Source of the DNA: Sanderia malayensis
Taxonomy: Eukaryota > Cnidaria > Scyphozoa > Semaeostomeae > Pelagiidae
Reading direction: 5' to 3'
Length of the DNA: 64,000 nucleotides
Assembly: GCA_013076295.1 (NCBI GenBank)
Contig: RQOL01000325.1
Span: forward strand, 1 to 64,000
The position numbers and the translations under genes are program-made. Positions 36,333 through 48,490 of this stretch are shown piece by piece. How positions within the stretch are numbered: the first letter of the stretch is position 1; each line of letters starts with the position of its first letter. Below the pieces are notes generated by a model, which saw only the letters and a list, made by a program, of their open reading frames with translations, did not search any database and was not told where the DNA came from.

Positions 36333-37885
36333 GAAAAATTGGGAAGTCATGAAAAGTGGGAAGTCACCAAAAGTGGGAATCATCAAAGGTGGGAGTGAAG
36401 AAAAAGTGGGAATTCATGAAAACTGGGAAGTCATTAAATGTAGGAAGTCAAGAAAAAGTGGGAAATCAAGAAAAAGTGGGAAATAAAGCAAAAGTGGGAA
36501 GTCATTAAAACTGGGCAGTCAAGAGAAAATGGGAAGTAAAGAAAATATTTGAAGTGAAGAAAACTTTGGAATTCATGAAAAGTGGGAAATCACAAAAAGT
36601 GGGATTTCAAGAAAAAGAGGGAAGTTATCAAAAGTTGGAAGTCATTAAAGTGGGCAGTGAAGAAAAAATGGAAAGCCAAGAATAAGTGGGATGTTATCAA
36701 AAGTTGGAAGTCATCAAACGTGGGAAGTCAGGAAAAGGTGGGAAGTCACGAAAAATGGGAATCATCAAAAGTGGGAAGTAAAGAAAAAGTGGGAGGTCAT
36801 GAAAAGTGGAAAATCAAGCAAAAGTGGGAAGCCATTAAAACTGGGCAGTCAAGAGAAAATGGGAAGTAAAGAAAAAATTTGAAGCGAAGAAAACGTGGGA
36901 ACTCATAAAAAGTGGGAAATCACAAAAAATGGGATTTCAAGAAAAAGAGGGAAGTCATCAAAAGTTGGAAGTCATTAAAGTGGGCAGCGATAAAAAATGG
37001 GTAGCCAAGAATAAGTGGGAAGTCAACAAAAGCCGGAAGTCCCCAAAAGTGGGAAATAAAAAAAAAGTAGAAAGTCATCAAAAGTTGGAAGTCATCAAAC
37101 CTGGGAAGTCAAGAAAAGATGGGAAGTCATGAAAAGTGGGAAGTCACCAAAAGTGGGAAATCAAGAAAAAGTGGAAAGTCATCAAAAATTGGAAGTCATG
37201 AAAAGTGGGAGGTCAAGAAAAAGTGGGAAGTCATGAAAAGTGGGAAGTCAAGAAAAAGTGGGAAGTCATGAAAAGTGGGAAGTCATGAAAACTGGGAAGT
37301 CTTTAAATGTGGGAATCATCAAAAGTGGGAAGTAAAGAAAAAGTGGGAAGTCATTAAAAGTGGAAACTCAAGCAAAAGTGGGAAGTAAAGAAAAAGTGGG
37401 AAGTCATGAAAAGTGGGAAATCAAGCAAAAGTGGGAAGTCATTAAAACTGGGCAGTCAAGAGAAAATGGGAAGTAAAGAAAAATTTTGAAGTGAAGAAAA
37501 CGTGGGAACTCATGAAAAGTGGGAAATCACAAAAAATGGGATTTCAAGAAAAAGAAGGAAGTCATCAAAAGTTGGAATTCATTAAAGTGGGCAGCGAAGA
37601 AAAAATGTGTAGCCAAGAATAAGTGGGAAGTCAACAAAAGCCGGAAGTCACCAAAAGTGGGAAATAAAAAAAAGTGGAAAGTCATTAAAAGTTGGAAGTC
37701 ATCAAACCTGGGAAGTCAAGAAAAATTGGGAAGTCATGAAAACTGGGAAATCATTAAGTGTGGGAAGTCAAGAAAAAGTGGGAAGTCAAGAAAACGTGGG
37801 AGATCAAGAAAAAGTGGAGGATTAAGAAAAAGTGGGAAGGCATTAAAACTGGGCCGTCAAGAGAAGATGGGAAGTCAAGAAAAAA
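36333..37885 (+). repeat. P unit alone, second copy
   Basis: Matches 32899-34451 at offset 3434. It differs by one base at about 36546 (ATATTTG for AAATTTG). It ends abruptly inside a monomer: at about 37885 GATGGGAAGTCAAGAAAAA runs straight into ATTTGAAGTGAAG, which belongs to the start of the next P unit. Both parents carry the same A run at that point, consistent with a crossover there. Confidence 0.87.
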
Positions 37886-40800
37886 TTTGAAGTGAAGAAA
37901 ACTTTGGAATTCATGAAAAGTGGGAAATCACAAAAAGTGGGATTTCAAGAAAAAGAGGGAAGTTATCAAAAGTTGGAAGTCATTAAAGTGGGCAGTGAAG
38001 AAAAAATGGAAAGCCAAGAATAAGTGGGATGTTATCAAAAGTTGGAAGTCATCAAACGTGGGAAGTCAGGAAAAGGTGGGAAGTCACGAAAAATGGGAAT
38101 CATCAAAAGTGGGAAGTAAAGAAAAAGTGGGAGGTCATGAAAAGTGGAAAATCAAGCAAAAGTGGGAAGCCATTAAAACTGGGCAGTCAAGAGAAAATGG
38201 GAAGTAAAGAAAAAATTTGAAGCGAAGAAAACGTGGGAACTCATAAAAAGTGGGAAATCACAAAAAATGGGATTTCAAGAAAAAGAGGGAAGTCATCAAA
38301 AGTTGGAAGTCATTAAAGTGGGCAGCGATAAAAAATGGGTAGCCAAGAATAAGTGGGAAGTCAACAAAAGCCGGAAGTCCCCAAAAGTGGGAAATAAAAA
38401 AAAAGTAGAAAGTCATCAAAAGTTGGAAGTCATCAAACCTGGGAAGTCAAGAAAAGATGGGAAGTCATGAAAAGTGGGAAGTCACCAAAAGTGGGAAATC
38501 AAGAAAAAGTGGAAAGTCATCAAAAATTGGAAGTCATGAAAAGTGGGAGGTCAAGAAAAAGTGGGAAGTCATGAAAAGTGGGAAGTCAAGAAAAAGTGGG
38601 AAGTCATGAAAAGTGGGAAGTCATGAAAACTGGGAAGTCTTTAAATGTGGGAATCATCAAAAGTGGGAAGTAAAGAAAAAGTGGGAAGTCATTAAAAGTG
38701 GAAACTCAAGCAAAAGTGGGAAGTAAAGAAAAAGTGGGAAGTCATGAAAAGTGGGAAATCAAGCAAAAGTGGGAAGTCATTAAAACTGGGCAGTCAAGAG
38801 AAAATGGGAAGTAAAGAAAAATTTTGAAGTGAAGAAAACGTGGGAACTCATGAAAAGTGGGAAATCACAAAAAATGGGATTTCAAGAAAAAGAAGGAAGT
38901 CATCAAAAGTTGGAATTCATTAAAGTGGGCAGCGAAGAAAAAATGTGTAGCCAAGAATAAGTGGGAAGTCAACAAAAGCCGGAAGTCACCAAAAGTGGGA
39001 AATAAAAAAAAGTGGAAAGTCATTAAAAGTTGGAAGTCATCAAACCTGGGAAGTCAAGAAAAATTGGGAAGTCATGAAAACTGGGAAATCATTAAGTGTG
39101 GGAAGTCAAGAAAAAGTGGGAAGTCAAGAAAACGTGGGAGATCAAGAAAAAGTGGAGGATTAAGAAAAAGTGGGAAGGCATTAAAACTGGGCCGTCAAGA
39201 GAAGATGGGAAGTCAAGAAAAAGCGGGAAGTGAAGGAAAGGTGGGAAATCATGAAAAGTGGGAAGTCACCAAAGGTGGGAAATAAAAAAAAAGTGGAAAG
39301 TCATCAAACGTTGGAAGTTATCAAAAGTGGAAGTCAAGAAAAAGTGGGAAGTCATGAAAAGTGGGAAGTCACCAAAAGTGGGAAATCAAAAAAAGTGGAA
39401 AGTCATCAAAAATAGGAAGTCATTAAAAGTGGGAAGTCAAGAAAAAGTGGGAAGTCATGAAAAGTGGGAAGTCCTCAAATGTGGGAAGTCAAGAAAAAAT
39501 GGGAAACAATCAAAAGTTGAAATTTAGCAAAAGTGGGAAGTCATGAAAAGTGGGAAGTCATGAAAACTGGGAAGTCATGAAAAGTGGGAAGTAACAGAAA
39601 ATGGGATTTCAAGAAAAAGAAGGAAGTGATCAAAAGTTGAAAGTCATTAAAATAGGCAGCGAAGAAAAATGGGTAGCCAAGAATAAGTGGAAGATCATCA
39701 AAAGCCGGAAGTCACCAAAAATGGGAAATCAAAAAAAGTGGAAAGTCTTCAAAAGTTGGAAGTCATCAAAACTGGGAAGTCAAGAATAAATGGGAAGTCA
39801 TGAAAAGTGCGAAGTCATGAAAACTGGGAAGTCATTAAATTTGAGAAGTCAAGAAAAAGTGGGAAGTCAAGAAAAAGTGGGAAGTCAAGAAAAAGTGGGA
39901 AGGCATTAAAACTGGGCAGTCAAGAGAAGATGGGAAGTCAAGAAAAAGTGGGAAGTCAAGAAAAGTGGGAAGTCATGAAAAGTGGGAAGTCACCAAAAGT
40001 GGGAATCATCAAAAGTGGGAAGTGAAGAAAAAGTGGGAAGTCATGAAAACCGGGAAATCATTAAATGTGGGAAGTCAAGAAAAAGTGGGAAATCAAGAAA
40101 AAGTGGGAAATAACGCAAAAGTGGGAAGTCATTAGAAGTGGGCAGTCAAGAGAAGATAGGAAGTAAAGAAAAAATTTGAAGTGAAGAAAACTTTGGAACT
40201 CATGAAAAGTGGGAAATCACGAAAAATGGGATTTCAAGAAAAAGAGGGAAGTTATCAAAAGTTGGAAGTCCTTAAAGTGGGCAGTGAAGAAAAAATTGAA
40301 AGCCAAGAATAAGTGGAATGTTATCAAAAGTTGGAAGTCATCAAACGTGGGAAGTCAGGAAAAGGTGGGAAGTCATGAAAAGTTGGAAGTCATCAAACGT
40401 GGGAAACCATCAAAAGTTGAAAATCATCAAAAGTGGGAAGTCATGAAAAGTGGGAAGTCATCAAAAGTGGGAAAACATAAAAAAGTGGGAAGTCATGAAA
40501 AGTGGGAAATCATCAAAAGTGGGAAAACATAAAAAAGTGGGAAGTCATTAAAAGTGGGCAGTCAAGAGAAGAAGGGGAGTAAAGAAAAAGTGGAAAGTCA
40601 AGAAAAGGTGGAAAGTCACGAAAAATGGGAATCATCAAAAGTGGGAAGTAAAGAAAAAGTGGGAAGTCATGAAAAGTGGGAAATCAAGCAAAAGTGGGAA
40701 GTCATTAAAACTGGGCAGTCAAGAGAAAATGGGAAGTAAAGAAAAAATTTGAAGTGAAGAAAACGTGGGAACTCATGAAAAGTGGGAAATCACAAAAAAT

Positions 40801-41107
40801 GGGATTTCAAGAAAAAGAGGGAAGTCATCAAAAGTTGGAAGTCATTAAAGTGGGCAGCGATAAAAAATGGGTAGCCAAGAATAAGTGGGAAGTCAACAAA
40901 AGCCGGAAGTCACCAAAAGTGGGAAATAGAAAAAAGTGGAAAGTCATCAAAAGTTGGAAGTCATCAAAAGTGGAAGTCAAGAAAAAGTGGGAAGTCATGA
41001 AAAGTGGGAAGTCACCAAAAGTGGGAAATCAAGAAAAAGTGGAAAGTGATCAAAAATTGGAAGTCATTAAAAGTGGAAAGTCAAGAAAAAGTGGGAAGTC
41101 ATGAAAA
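37886..41107 (+). repeat. P-Q unit, third P and second Q
   Basis: Matches 33114-36337 at offset 4772, then 4770. Open-frame translations in the two copies are the same at most positions (34085-34513 and 38857-39285; 35439-35762 and 40209-40532). Small differences include GTGAGGAAAAC near 35411 against GTGAAGAAAAC near 40183. The copies part after 41107, where this one continues with CCTCAAATGTGGG. Confidence 0.87.
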
Positions 41108-41599
41108 GTGGGAAGTCCTCAAATGTGGGAAGTCAAGAAAAAATGGGAAACAATCAAAAGTTGAAATTTATCAAAACTGGGAAGTCATTAAATGTGGGAA
41201 GTCAAGAAAAAGTGGGAAGTCAAGAAAAAGTGGGAAATCAAGAAAAAGTGGAGGATTAGGAAAAAGTGGGAAGTCATGAAAACTGGGAAGTCATTAAATG
41301 TGGGAAGTCATGAAAACTGGGAAGTCATCAAATGTGGGAAGTGAAGAAATAATGGGAAGTCAAGAAAAATGGGAAACAATCAAAAGTTGAAAATTATCAA
41401 AAATGGGAAGTCATGAAAAGTGGGAAGTCATGAAAACTGGGAAGTCATTAAATGTGAGAAGTCAAGAAAAAGTGGGAAGTCAGGAAAAAGTGGGAAGTCA
41501 AGAAAAAGTGGGAAGGCATTAAAACTGGGCAGTCAAGAGAAGATGGGAAGTCAAGAAAAAGTGGGAAGTCAAGAAAAAGTGGGAAGACATGAAAAGTGA

Positions 41600-42400
41600 G
41601 AAGTCACCAAAAGTGGGAAATCAAAAAAAGTGGAAAGTCATCAAAAATTGGAAGTCATCAAAAGTTGGAAGTCATCAAAAATGGGAAGTCAAGAAAAAGT
41701 GGGAAGTCATGAAAAGTGGGAAGTGATGAAAACTGGGAAGTCATTAAATGTGGGAAGTCAAGAAAAAATGGGAAGTCAAGAAAAAGTGGGAAGTGAAGAA
41801 AAGTGGGAAGTGAAGAAAAAGTGGGAGGTCATGAAAAGTGGGAAGTCACCAAAAGTGGGAAATCAAGAAAAAGTGGAAAGTCATCAAAAATTGGAAGTCA
41901 CCAAAAGTGGGAAGTCAAGAAAAAGTGGGAAGTCATGAAAAGTGGGAAGTCATTAAATGTGGGAATTGAAGAAAAAATGGGAAGTCAAGAAAAAGTGGGA
42001 AACAATAAAAAGTTGAAAATTATCAAAAGTGGGAAGTCATGAAAAGTGGGAAGTCATGAAAACTGGGAAGTCATGAAAAGTGGGAAGTCACAGAAAATGG
42101 GATTTCAAGAAAAAGAAGGAAGTGATCAAAAGTTGAAAGTCATTAAAATGGGCAGCAAAAAAAAAATGGGTAGCCAAGAATAAGTGGGAAGTCATCAAAA
42201 GCCGGAAGTCACCAAAAGTGGGAAATCAAAAAAAGTGGAAAGTCTTCAAAAGTTGGAAGTCATCCAAACTGGGAAGTCAAGAAAAAATGGGAAGTCATGA
42301 AAAGTGGGAAGTCATGAAAACTGGGAAGTCATTAAATGTGAGACGTCAAGAAAAAGTGGGAAGTCAAGAAAAAGTGGGAAGGCATTAAAACTGGGCAGTC
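41600..42400 (+). repeat. Composite block, left part (module of about 29.65-30.45 kb)
   Basis: Follows the order of 29650-30447 at offset 11953 (41803 and 29850; 42304 and 30351). It stops inside the monomer CTGGGCAGTC at 42400, where extra sequence begins. The preceding stretch 41108-41599 is ordinary array related to 53150-53640 and 23560-24170. Confidence 0.78.
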
Positions 42401-42620
42401 CAGAAAAGATGGAAAGTCAAGAAAAAGTGGGAAGTGAAAAAAAGTGGGAAGACATGAAAAGTGGGAGGTCACCAAAGGTGAGAAATCAAGGAAAAGTGGA
42501 AAGTCATCAAAAGTTGGAAGTCATCAAAAGTGGGAAGTCAGAAAAAACTGGGAAGTCATTAAGACTGGGGGGTCAAGAGAAGATGGGAAGTCAAGAAAAA
42601 GTGGGAAGTGAAGAAAAAGT
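42401..42620 (+). repeat. 437-bp offset duplication, copy 1
   Basis: Matches 42838-43057 at an offset of exactly 437 (CAGAAAAGAT at 42401 and 42838; ACTGGGG at 42564 and 43001). The copies share the CCAGAAAAGATGG variant and a run of six G near 42567-42572 and 43004-43009. One copy reads AAGACTGGGG, the other AAAACTGGGG. Confidence 0.8.
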
Positions 42621-42837
42621 GGAAAGTAATCAAAAATTGGAAGTCATTAAAAGTGGAAACTCAAGAAAAAGTGGGAAGTCATGAAAACTGGGAAGTCGTC
42701 CAATGTGGGAAGTCAAGAAAAAATGGGAAACAATCAAAAGTTGAAAATTATCAAAAGTGGGAAGTCAAGAAAAAGTGGGAAGTCAGGAAAAAGTGGGAGA
42801 TTAAGAAAAAGTGGGCAGGAATTAAAACTGGGCAGTC

Positions 42838-43057
42838 CAGAAAAGATGGAAAGTCAAGAAAAAGTGGGAAGTGAAAAAAAGTGGGAAGACATGAAAAGTG
42901 GGAGGTCACCAAAGGTGAGAAATCAAGGAAAAGTGGAAAGTCATCAAAAGTTGGAAGTCATCAAAAGTGGGAAGTCAGAAAAAACTGGGAAGTCATTAAA
43001 ACTGGGGGGTCAAGAGAAGATGGGAAGTCAAGAAAAAGTGGGAAGTGAAGAAAAAGT
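42838..43057 (+). repeat. 437-bp offset duplication, copy 2
   Basis: Partner of 42401-42620. After 43057 it continues with CATGAAAAGCGGG, while copy 1 continues with GTAATCAAAAATTGG. Confidence 0.8.
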
Positions 43058-43382
43058 GGGAAGTCATGAAAAGCGGGAAGCCACCAAAAGTGGGAAATCA
43101 AGAAAAAGTGGAAAGTCATGAAAAGTGGAAAGTCATCAAATGTGGGAAGTGAAGAAAAAAATGGGAAGTCAAGAAAAAATGGGAAACTATCAAAAGTTGA
43201 AAATCATCAAAAGTGGGAAGTCATGAATAGTGGGAAGTCATCAAAAATGGGAAAACATAAAAAGTGGGAACTCATGAAAAGTGGGAAGTCATCAAAAGTG
43301 GGAAGTCAAGAAAAAGTGGGAAGTTATGAAAAGTGGGAAGTCATTGAATGTGGGAAGTCAAGAAAAAGTGGGAAGTCAAGAA

Positions 43383-45600
43383 AAAGTGGGAAGTCATGAA
43401 AACTGGGAAGTCATTAAATGTGAGACGTCAAGAAAAAGTGGGAAGTCAAGAAAAAGTGGGAAGTCAAGAAAAAGTGGGAAGGCATTAAAACTGGGCAGTC
43501 AAGAGAAGATGGGAAGTCAAGAAAAAGTGGGAAGTCAAGAAAAAGTGGGAAGTCATGAAAAGTGGGAAGTCACCAGAAGTGGGAATCATCAAAGGTGGGA
43601 AGTGAAGAAAAAGTGGGAATTCATGAAAACTGGGAAGTCATTAAATGTGGGAAGTCAAGAAAAAGTGGGAAATCAAGAAAAAGTGGGAAATAAAGCAAAA
43701 GTGGGAAGTCATTAAAACTGGGCAGTCAAGAGAAGATGGGAAGTAAAGAAAAAATTTGAAGTGAAGAAAACTTTGGAACTCATGAAAAGTGGGAAATCAC
43801 AAAAAGTGGGATTTCAAGAAAAAGAGGGAAGTTATCAAAAGTTGGAAGTCATTAAAGTGGGCAGTGAAGAAAAAATGGAAAGCCAAGAATAAGTGGGATG
43901 TTATCAAAAGTTGGAAGTCATCAAACGTGGGAAGTCAGGAAAAGGTGGGAAGTCATGAATAGTTGGAAGTCATCAAACGTGGGAAACCATCAAAAGTTGA
44001 AAATCATCAAAAGTGGGAAGTCATGAAAAGTGGGAAGTGAAGAAAATTCTGGAAGTTACCAAATTTTGAAGTCACCTAACGTGGAAGTCATCAAAAGTGG
44101 GAAGTCAAGAAAAAGTGGGAAGTCACGAAAAATGGGAATCATAAAAAGTGGGAAGTAAAGAAAAAGTGGGAGGTCATGAAAAGTGGAAAATCAAGCAAAA
44201 GTGGGAAGTCATTAAAACTGGGCAGTCAAGAGAAAATGGGAAGTAAAGAAAAAATTTGAAGCGAAGAAAACGTGGGAACTCATAAAAAGTGGGAAATCAC
44301 AAAAAATGGGATTTCAAGAAAAAGAGGGAAGTCATCAAAAGTGGGAAGTCATTAAAGTGGGCAGCGATAAAAAATGGGTAGCCAAGAATAAGTGGGAAGT
44401 CAACAAAAGCCGGAAGTCCCCAAAAGTGGGAAATAAAAAAAAAGTAGAAAGTCATCAAAAGTTGGAAGTCATCAAACCTGGGAAGTCAAGAAAAAGTGGA
44501 AAGTCATGAAAAGTGGGAAGTCACCAAAAGTGGGAAATCAAGAAAAAGTGGAAAGTCATGAAAAATTGGAAGTCATGAAAAGTGGGAGGTCAAGAAAAAG
44601 TGGGAAGTCATGAAAAGTGGGAAGTCAAGAAAAAGTGGGAAGTCATGAAAAGTGGGAAGTCATGAAATCTGGGAAGTCTTTAAATGTGGGAATCATCAAA
44701 AGTGGGAAGCAAAGAAAAAGTGGGAAGTCATTAAAAGTGGAAACTCAAGCAAAAGTGGGAAGTAAAGAAAAAGTGGGAAGTCATGAAAAGTGGGAAATCA
44801 AGCAAAAGTGGGAAGTCATTAAAACTGGGCAGTCAAGAGAAAATGGGAAGTAAAGAAAAATTTTGAAGTGAAGAAAACGTGGGAACTCATGAAAAGTGGG
44901 AAATCACAAAAAATGGGATTTCAAGAAAAAGAAGGAAGTCATCAAAAGTTGGAATTCATTAAAGTGGGCAGCGAAGAAAAAATGTGTAGCCAAGAATAAG
45001 TGGGAAGTCAACAAAAGCCGGAAGTCACCAAAAGTGGGAAATAAAAAAAAAGTGGAAAGTCATTAAAAGTTGGAAGTCATCAAGCCTGGGAAGTCAAGAA
45101 AAATTGGGAAGTCATGAAAACTGGGAAGTCATTAAGTGTGGGAAGTCAAGAAAAAGTGGGAAGTCAAGAAAACGTGGGAGATCAAGAAAAAGTGGAGGAT
45201 TAAGAAAAAGTGGGAAGGCATTAAAACTGGGCCGTCAAGAGAAGATGGGAAGTCAAGAAAAAGCGGGAAGTGAAGGAAAGGTGGGAAATCATGAAAAGTG
45301 GGAGGTCACCAAAGGTGGGAAATAAAAAGAAAGTGGAAAGTCATCAAACGTTGGAAGTCATCAAAAGTGGAAGTCAAGAAAAAGTGGGAAGTCATGAAAA
45401 GTGGGAAGTCACCAAAAGTGGGAAATCAAGAAAAGTGGAAAGTCATCAAAAATTGGAAGTCATTAAAAGTGGGAAGTCAAGAAAAAGTGGGAAGTCATGA
45501 AAAGTGGGAAGTCCTCAAATGTGGGAAGTCAAGAAAAAATGGGAAACAATCAAAAGTTGAAATTTAGCAAAAGTGGGAAGTCATGAAAAGTGGGAAGTCA
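43383..45600 (+). repeat. Composite block, right part (module of about 30.35-32.3 kb)
   Basis: Follows 30351 onward at offset 13035 (43715 and 30680; 44509 and 31474; 45325 and 32289 at 13036). The end near 45298-45567 matches 34486-34755 and 23205-23473. It also matches 63466-64000 at the window end (offset 20080) and 53579-54550 (offset about 10175), apart from a 278-bp segment and single monomers that vary between copies. Confidence 0.78.
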
Positions 45601-46181
45601 TGAAAACTGGGAAGTCAAGAAAAAGTGGGAAGTCATGAAAAGTGGCAAGTCATGAAAACTGGGAAGTCGTTAAATATGGGAAGTCATGAAAACTGGGAAG
45701 TCATTAAATGTGGGAAGTCAAGAAAAAGTGGGACGTCAAGAAAAAGTGGGAAATCAAGAAAAAGTGGGAAGTCATGAAAAGCGGGAAGTCACCAAAAGTG
45801 GGAAATCAAGAAAAAGTGGAAAGTCATGAAAAGTTGAATATCATCAAAAGTGGGAAGTCATGAAAAGTGGGAAGTCATCAAAAGTGGGAAAACATAAAAA
45901 AGTGGGAACTCATGAAAAGTGGGAAGTCATCAAAAGTGGGAAGTCAAGAAAAAGTGGGAAGTCATGAAAAGTGGGAAGTCATTGAATGTGGGAAGTCAAG
46001 AAAAAGTGGGAAGTCAAGAAAAAGTGGGAAGTCAAGAAAAATTGGGGAGTCAAGAAGAAGTGGGAAGTCATGAAAAGTGGGAAGTCACCAAAAGTGGGAA
46101 ATCAAGAAAAAGTGGAAAGTCATCAAAAGTTGGAAGTCATCAAGAGTGGGAAGTCAAGAAAAAGTGGGAAGTCATGAAAAG
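45601..46181 (+). repeat. Ordinary array, module shared with about 55.4-55.9 kb
   Basis: The stretch from about 45840 matches 55610 onward at offset 9770 (45867 and 55637), with the CATTGAATGTGGG and AAAATTGGGGAGTC variants in the same order. There is no unique sequence. Confidence 0.72.
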
Positions 46182-47060
46182 TGGGAAGTCATGAAAAGTG
46201 GGAAGCCACAGAAAATTGGATTTCAAGAAAAAGAGGGAGGTGATCAAAAGTTGAAATTCATTAAAGTGGGCAGCGAAGAAAAAATGGGTAGCCAAGAATA
46301 AGTGGGAAGTCATCAAAAGCCGGAAGGCACCAAAAATGGGAAATCAAAAAAAGTGGAAAGTATCAAAAGTTGGAAGTCATCAAAACTGGGAAGTCAAGAA
46401 GAAATGGGAAGTCATGAAAAATGGGAAGTCATGAAAACTGGGAAGTCATTAAATGTGAGAAGTCAAGAAAAAGTGGGAAGTCAAGAAAAAGTGGGAAGTC
46501 AAGAAAAAGTGGGAAGGCATTAAAACTGGGCAGTCAAGAGAAGATGGGAAGTCAAGAAAAAGTGGGAAGTCAAGAAATAGTGGGAAGTCATGAAAAGTGG
46601 GAAGTCACCAAAAGTGGGAAATCAAGAAAAAGTGGAAAGTCATCAAAAATTGGAAGTCATCAAAAGTTGGAAGTCAAGAAAAACTGGGAAGTCATGAAAA
46701 GTGGGACGTCATTAAAGGTGGGAAGTCAAGAAAAAGTGGGAAGTCAAGAAAAAGTGGGAAGTCAAGAAAAAATGAGGAGTCAGGAAAAAGTGGGAAGTCA
46801 TGAAAAGTGGGAAGTCATGAAAACTGGGAAGTCATTAAATGTGGGAAGTCAAGAAAAAGTGGGAAGTGAAGAAAAAATGGAAATTAAGAAAAAGTGGGAA
46901 GGCATTAAAACTGGGCAGTCAAGAGAAGATGGGAAGTGAAAAAAAAGCGGGAAGTGAAGGAAAAGTGGGAAGTCATGAAAAGTGGGAAGTCACCAAAGGT
47001 GGGAAATCAAGAAAAAGTGGAAAGTCATCAAAAGTTGGAAGTCATCAAAAGTGGGAAGTC
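46182..47060 (+). repeat. 1.41-kb period duplication, copy 1
   Basis: Matches 47594-48490 at offset 1410-1412 (46321 and 47732 at CGGAAGG). The offset rises to 1429 by 46991 and 48420, a gain of exactly one 18-bp monomer. Shared variants are the CCGGAAGGCACC monomer, GTATCAAAAGTTGG and the paired GGACGTCATTAAAGGTGG. Confidence 0.8.
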
Positions 47061-47593
47061 AAGAAAAAGTGGGAAGTCAAGAAAAAATGGGAAGTCAAGA
47101 AAAAGTGGGGAGTCAAGAAGAAGTGGGAAGTCATGAAAAGTGGGAAGTCACCAAAAGTGGGAAAATCAAGAAAAAGTGGAAAGTCATCAAAAGTTGGAAG
47201 TCATCAAAAGTGGGAAGTCAAGAAAAAGTGGGAAGTCATGACAAGTGGGAAGTCATGAAAACTGGGAAGTCATTAAATGTGGGAAGTCAAGAAAAAGTGG
47301 GAAGTCATGAAAAGTGGGAAGTCAAGAAAGAGTGGTAAGTGAAGAAAAAGTGGGAGGTCATGAAAAGTGGGAAGTCACCAAAAGTGGGAAATCAAGAAAA
47401 AGTGGAAAGTCATCAAAAATTGGAAGTCATCAAAAGTGGGAAGTCAAGAAAAAGTGGGAAGTCATGAAAAGTGGGAAGTCATCAAATGTGGGAAGTGAAG
47501 AAATAATGGGAAGTCAAGAAAAAATGGGAAGCAATCAAAAGTTGAAAATTATCAAAAGGGGGAAGTCATGAAAAGTGTGAAGTCATGAAAACT

Positions 47594-48490
47594 GGGAAGT
47601 CATGAAAAGTGGGAAGTCACAGAAAATGGGATTTCAAGAAAAAGAGGGAAGTGATCAAAAGTTGAAAGTCATTAAAGTGGGCAGCGAAGAAAAAATGGGT
47701 AGCCAAGAATAAGTGGGAAGTCATCAAAAGCCGGAAGGCACCAAAAATGGGAAATCAAAAAAAGTGGAAAGTATCAAAAGTTGGAAGTCATCAAAACTGG
47801 GAAGTCAAGAAAAAATGGGAAGTCATGAAAAGTGGGAAGTCATGAAAACTGGGAAGTCATTAAATGTGAGAAGTCAGGAAAAAGTGGAAGTCAAGAAAAA
47901 GTGGGAAGTCAAGAAAAAGTGGGAAGGCATTAAAACTGGGCAGTCAAAAGAAGATGGGAAGTCAAGAAAAAGTGGGAAGTCAAGAAAAAGTGGGAAGTCA
48001 TGAAAAGTGGGAAGTCACCAAAAGTGGGAAATCAAGAAAGAGTGGAAAGTCATCAAAAATTGGAAGTCATCAAAAGTTGGAAGTCAAGAAAAACTGGGAA
48101 GTCATGAAAAGTGGGACGTCATTAAAGGTGGGAAGTCAAGAAAAAGTGGGAAGTCAAGAAAAAGTGGGAAGTCAAGAAAAAATGGGGAGTCAGGAAAAAG
48201 TGGGAAGTCATGAAAAGTGGGAAGTCATGAAAACTGGGAAGTCATTAAATGTGGGAAGTCAAGAAAAAGTGGGAAGTCAAGAAAAAGTGGGAAGTCAAGA
48301 AAAAGTGGAAGATTAAGAAAAAGTCGGAAGGCATTAAAACTGGGCAGTCAAGAGAAGATGGGAAGTCAAAAAAAAGCGGGAAGTGAAGGAAAAGTGGGAA
48401 GTCATGAAAAGTGGGAAGTCACCAAAGGTGGGAAATCAAGAAAAAGTGGAAAGTCATCAAAAGTTGGAAGTCATCAAAAATGGGAAGTCA
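47594..48490 (+). repeat. 1.41-kb period duplication, copy 2
   Basis: Partner of 46182-47060. The intervening 47061-47593 is ordinary array with a one-off GTCAAGAAAGAGTGG variant near 47322-47336. Confidence 0.8.

Larger units (their letters stand above)
42401..43382 (+). repeat. About 1-kb module inserted relative to sister blocks
   Basis: This stretch is absent from the corresponding place near 30.45 kb. It matches about 62271-63252 at a constant offset of 19870 (42681 and 62551; 43118 and 62988). The sequence just before it (about 42304-42400) is repeated just after it (from 43386), so the insertion lies between direct repeats of about 100 bp and shifts the later offset from 11953 to 13035. 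It has no transposon features; the content is ordinary satellite, so unequal exchange is the likeliest cause. Confidence 0.78.

Noticed and set aside
42401..43382. Transposable element insertion
   Set aside because: The extra 1 kb is ordinary satellite with a match at 62.3 kb. There are no terminal inverted repeats, no poly-A tail and no coding sequence; the flanking repeat is about 100 bp of satellite and not a short target-site duplication.
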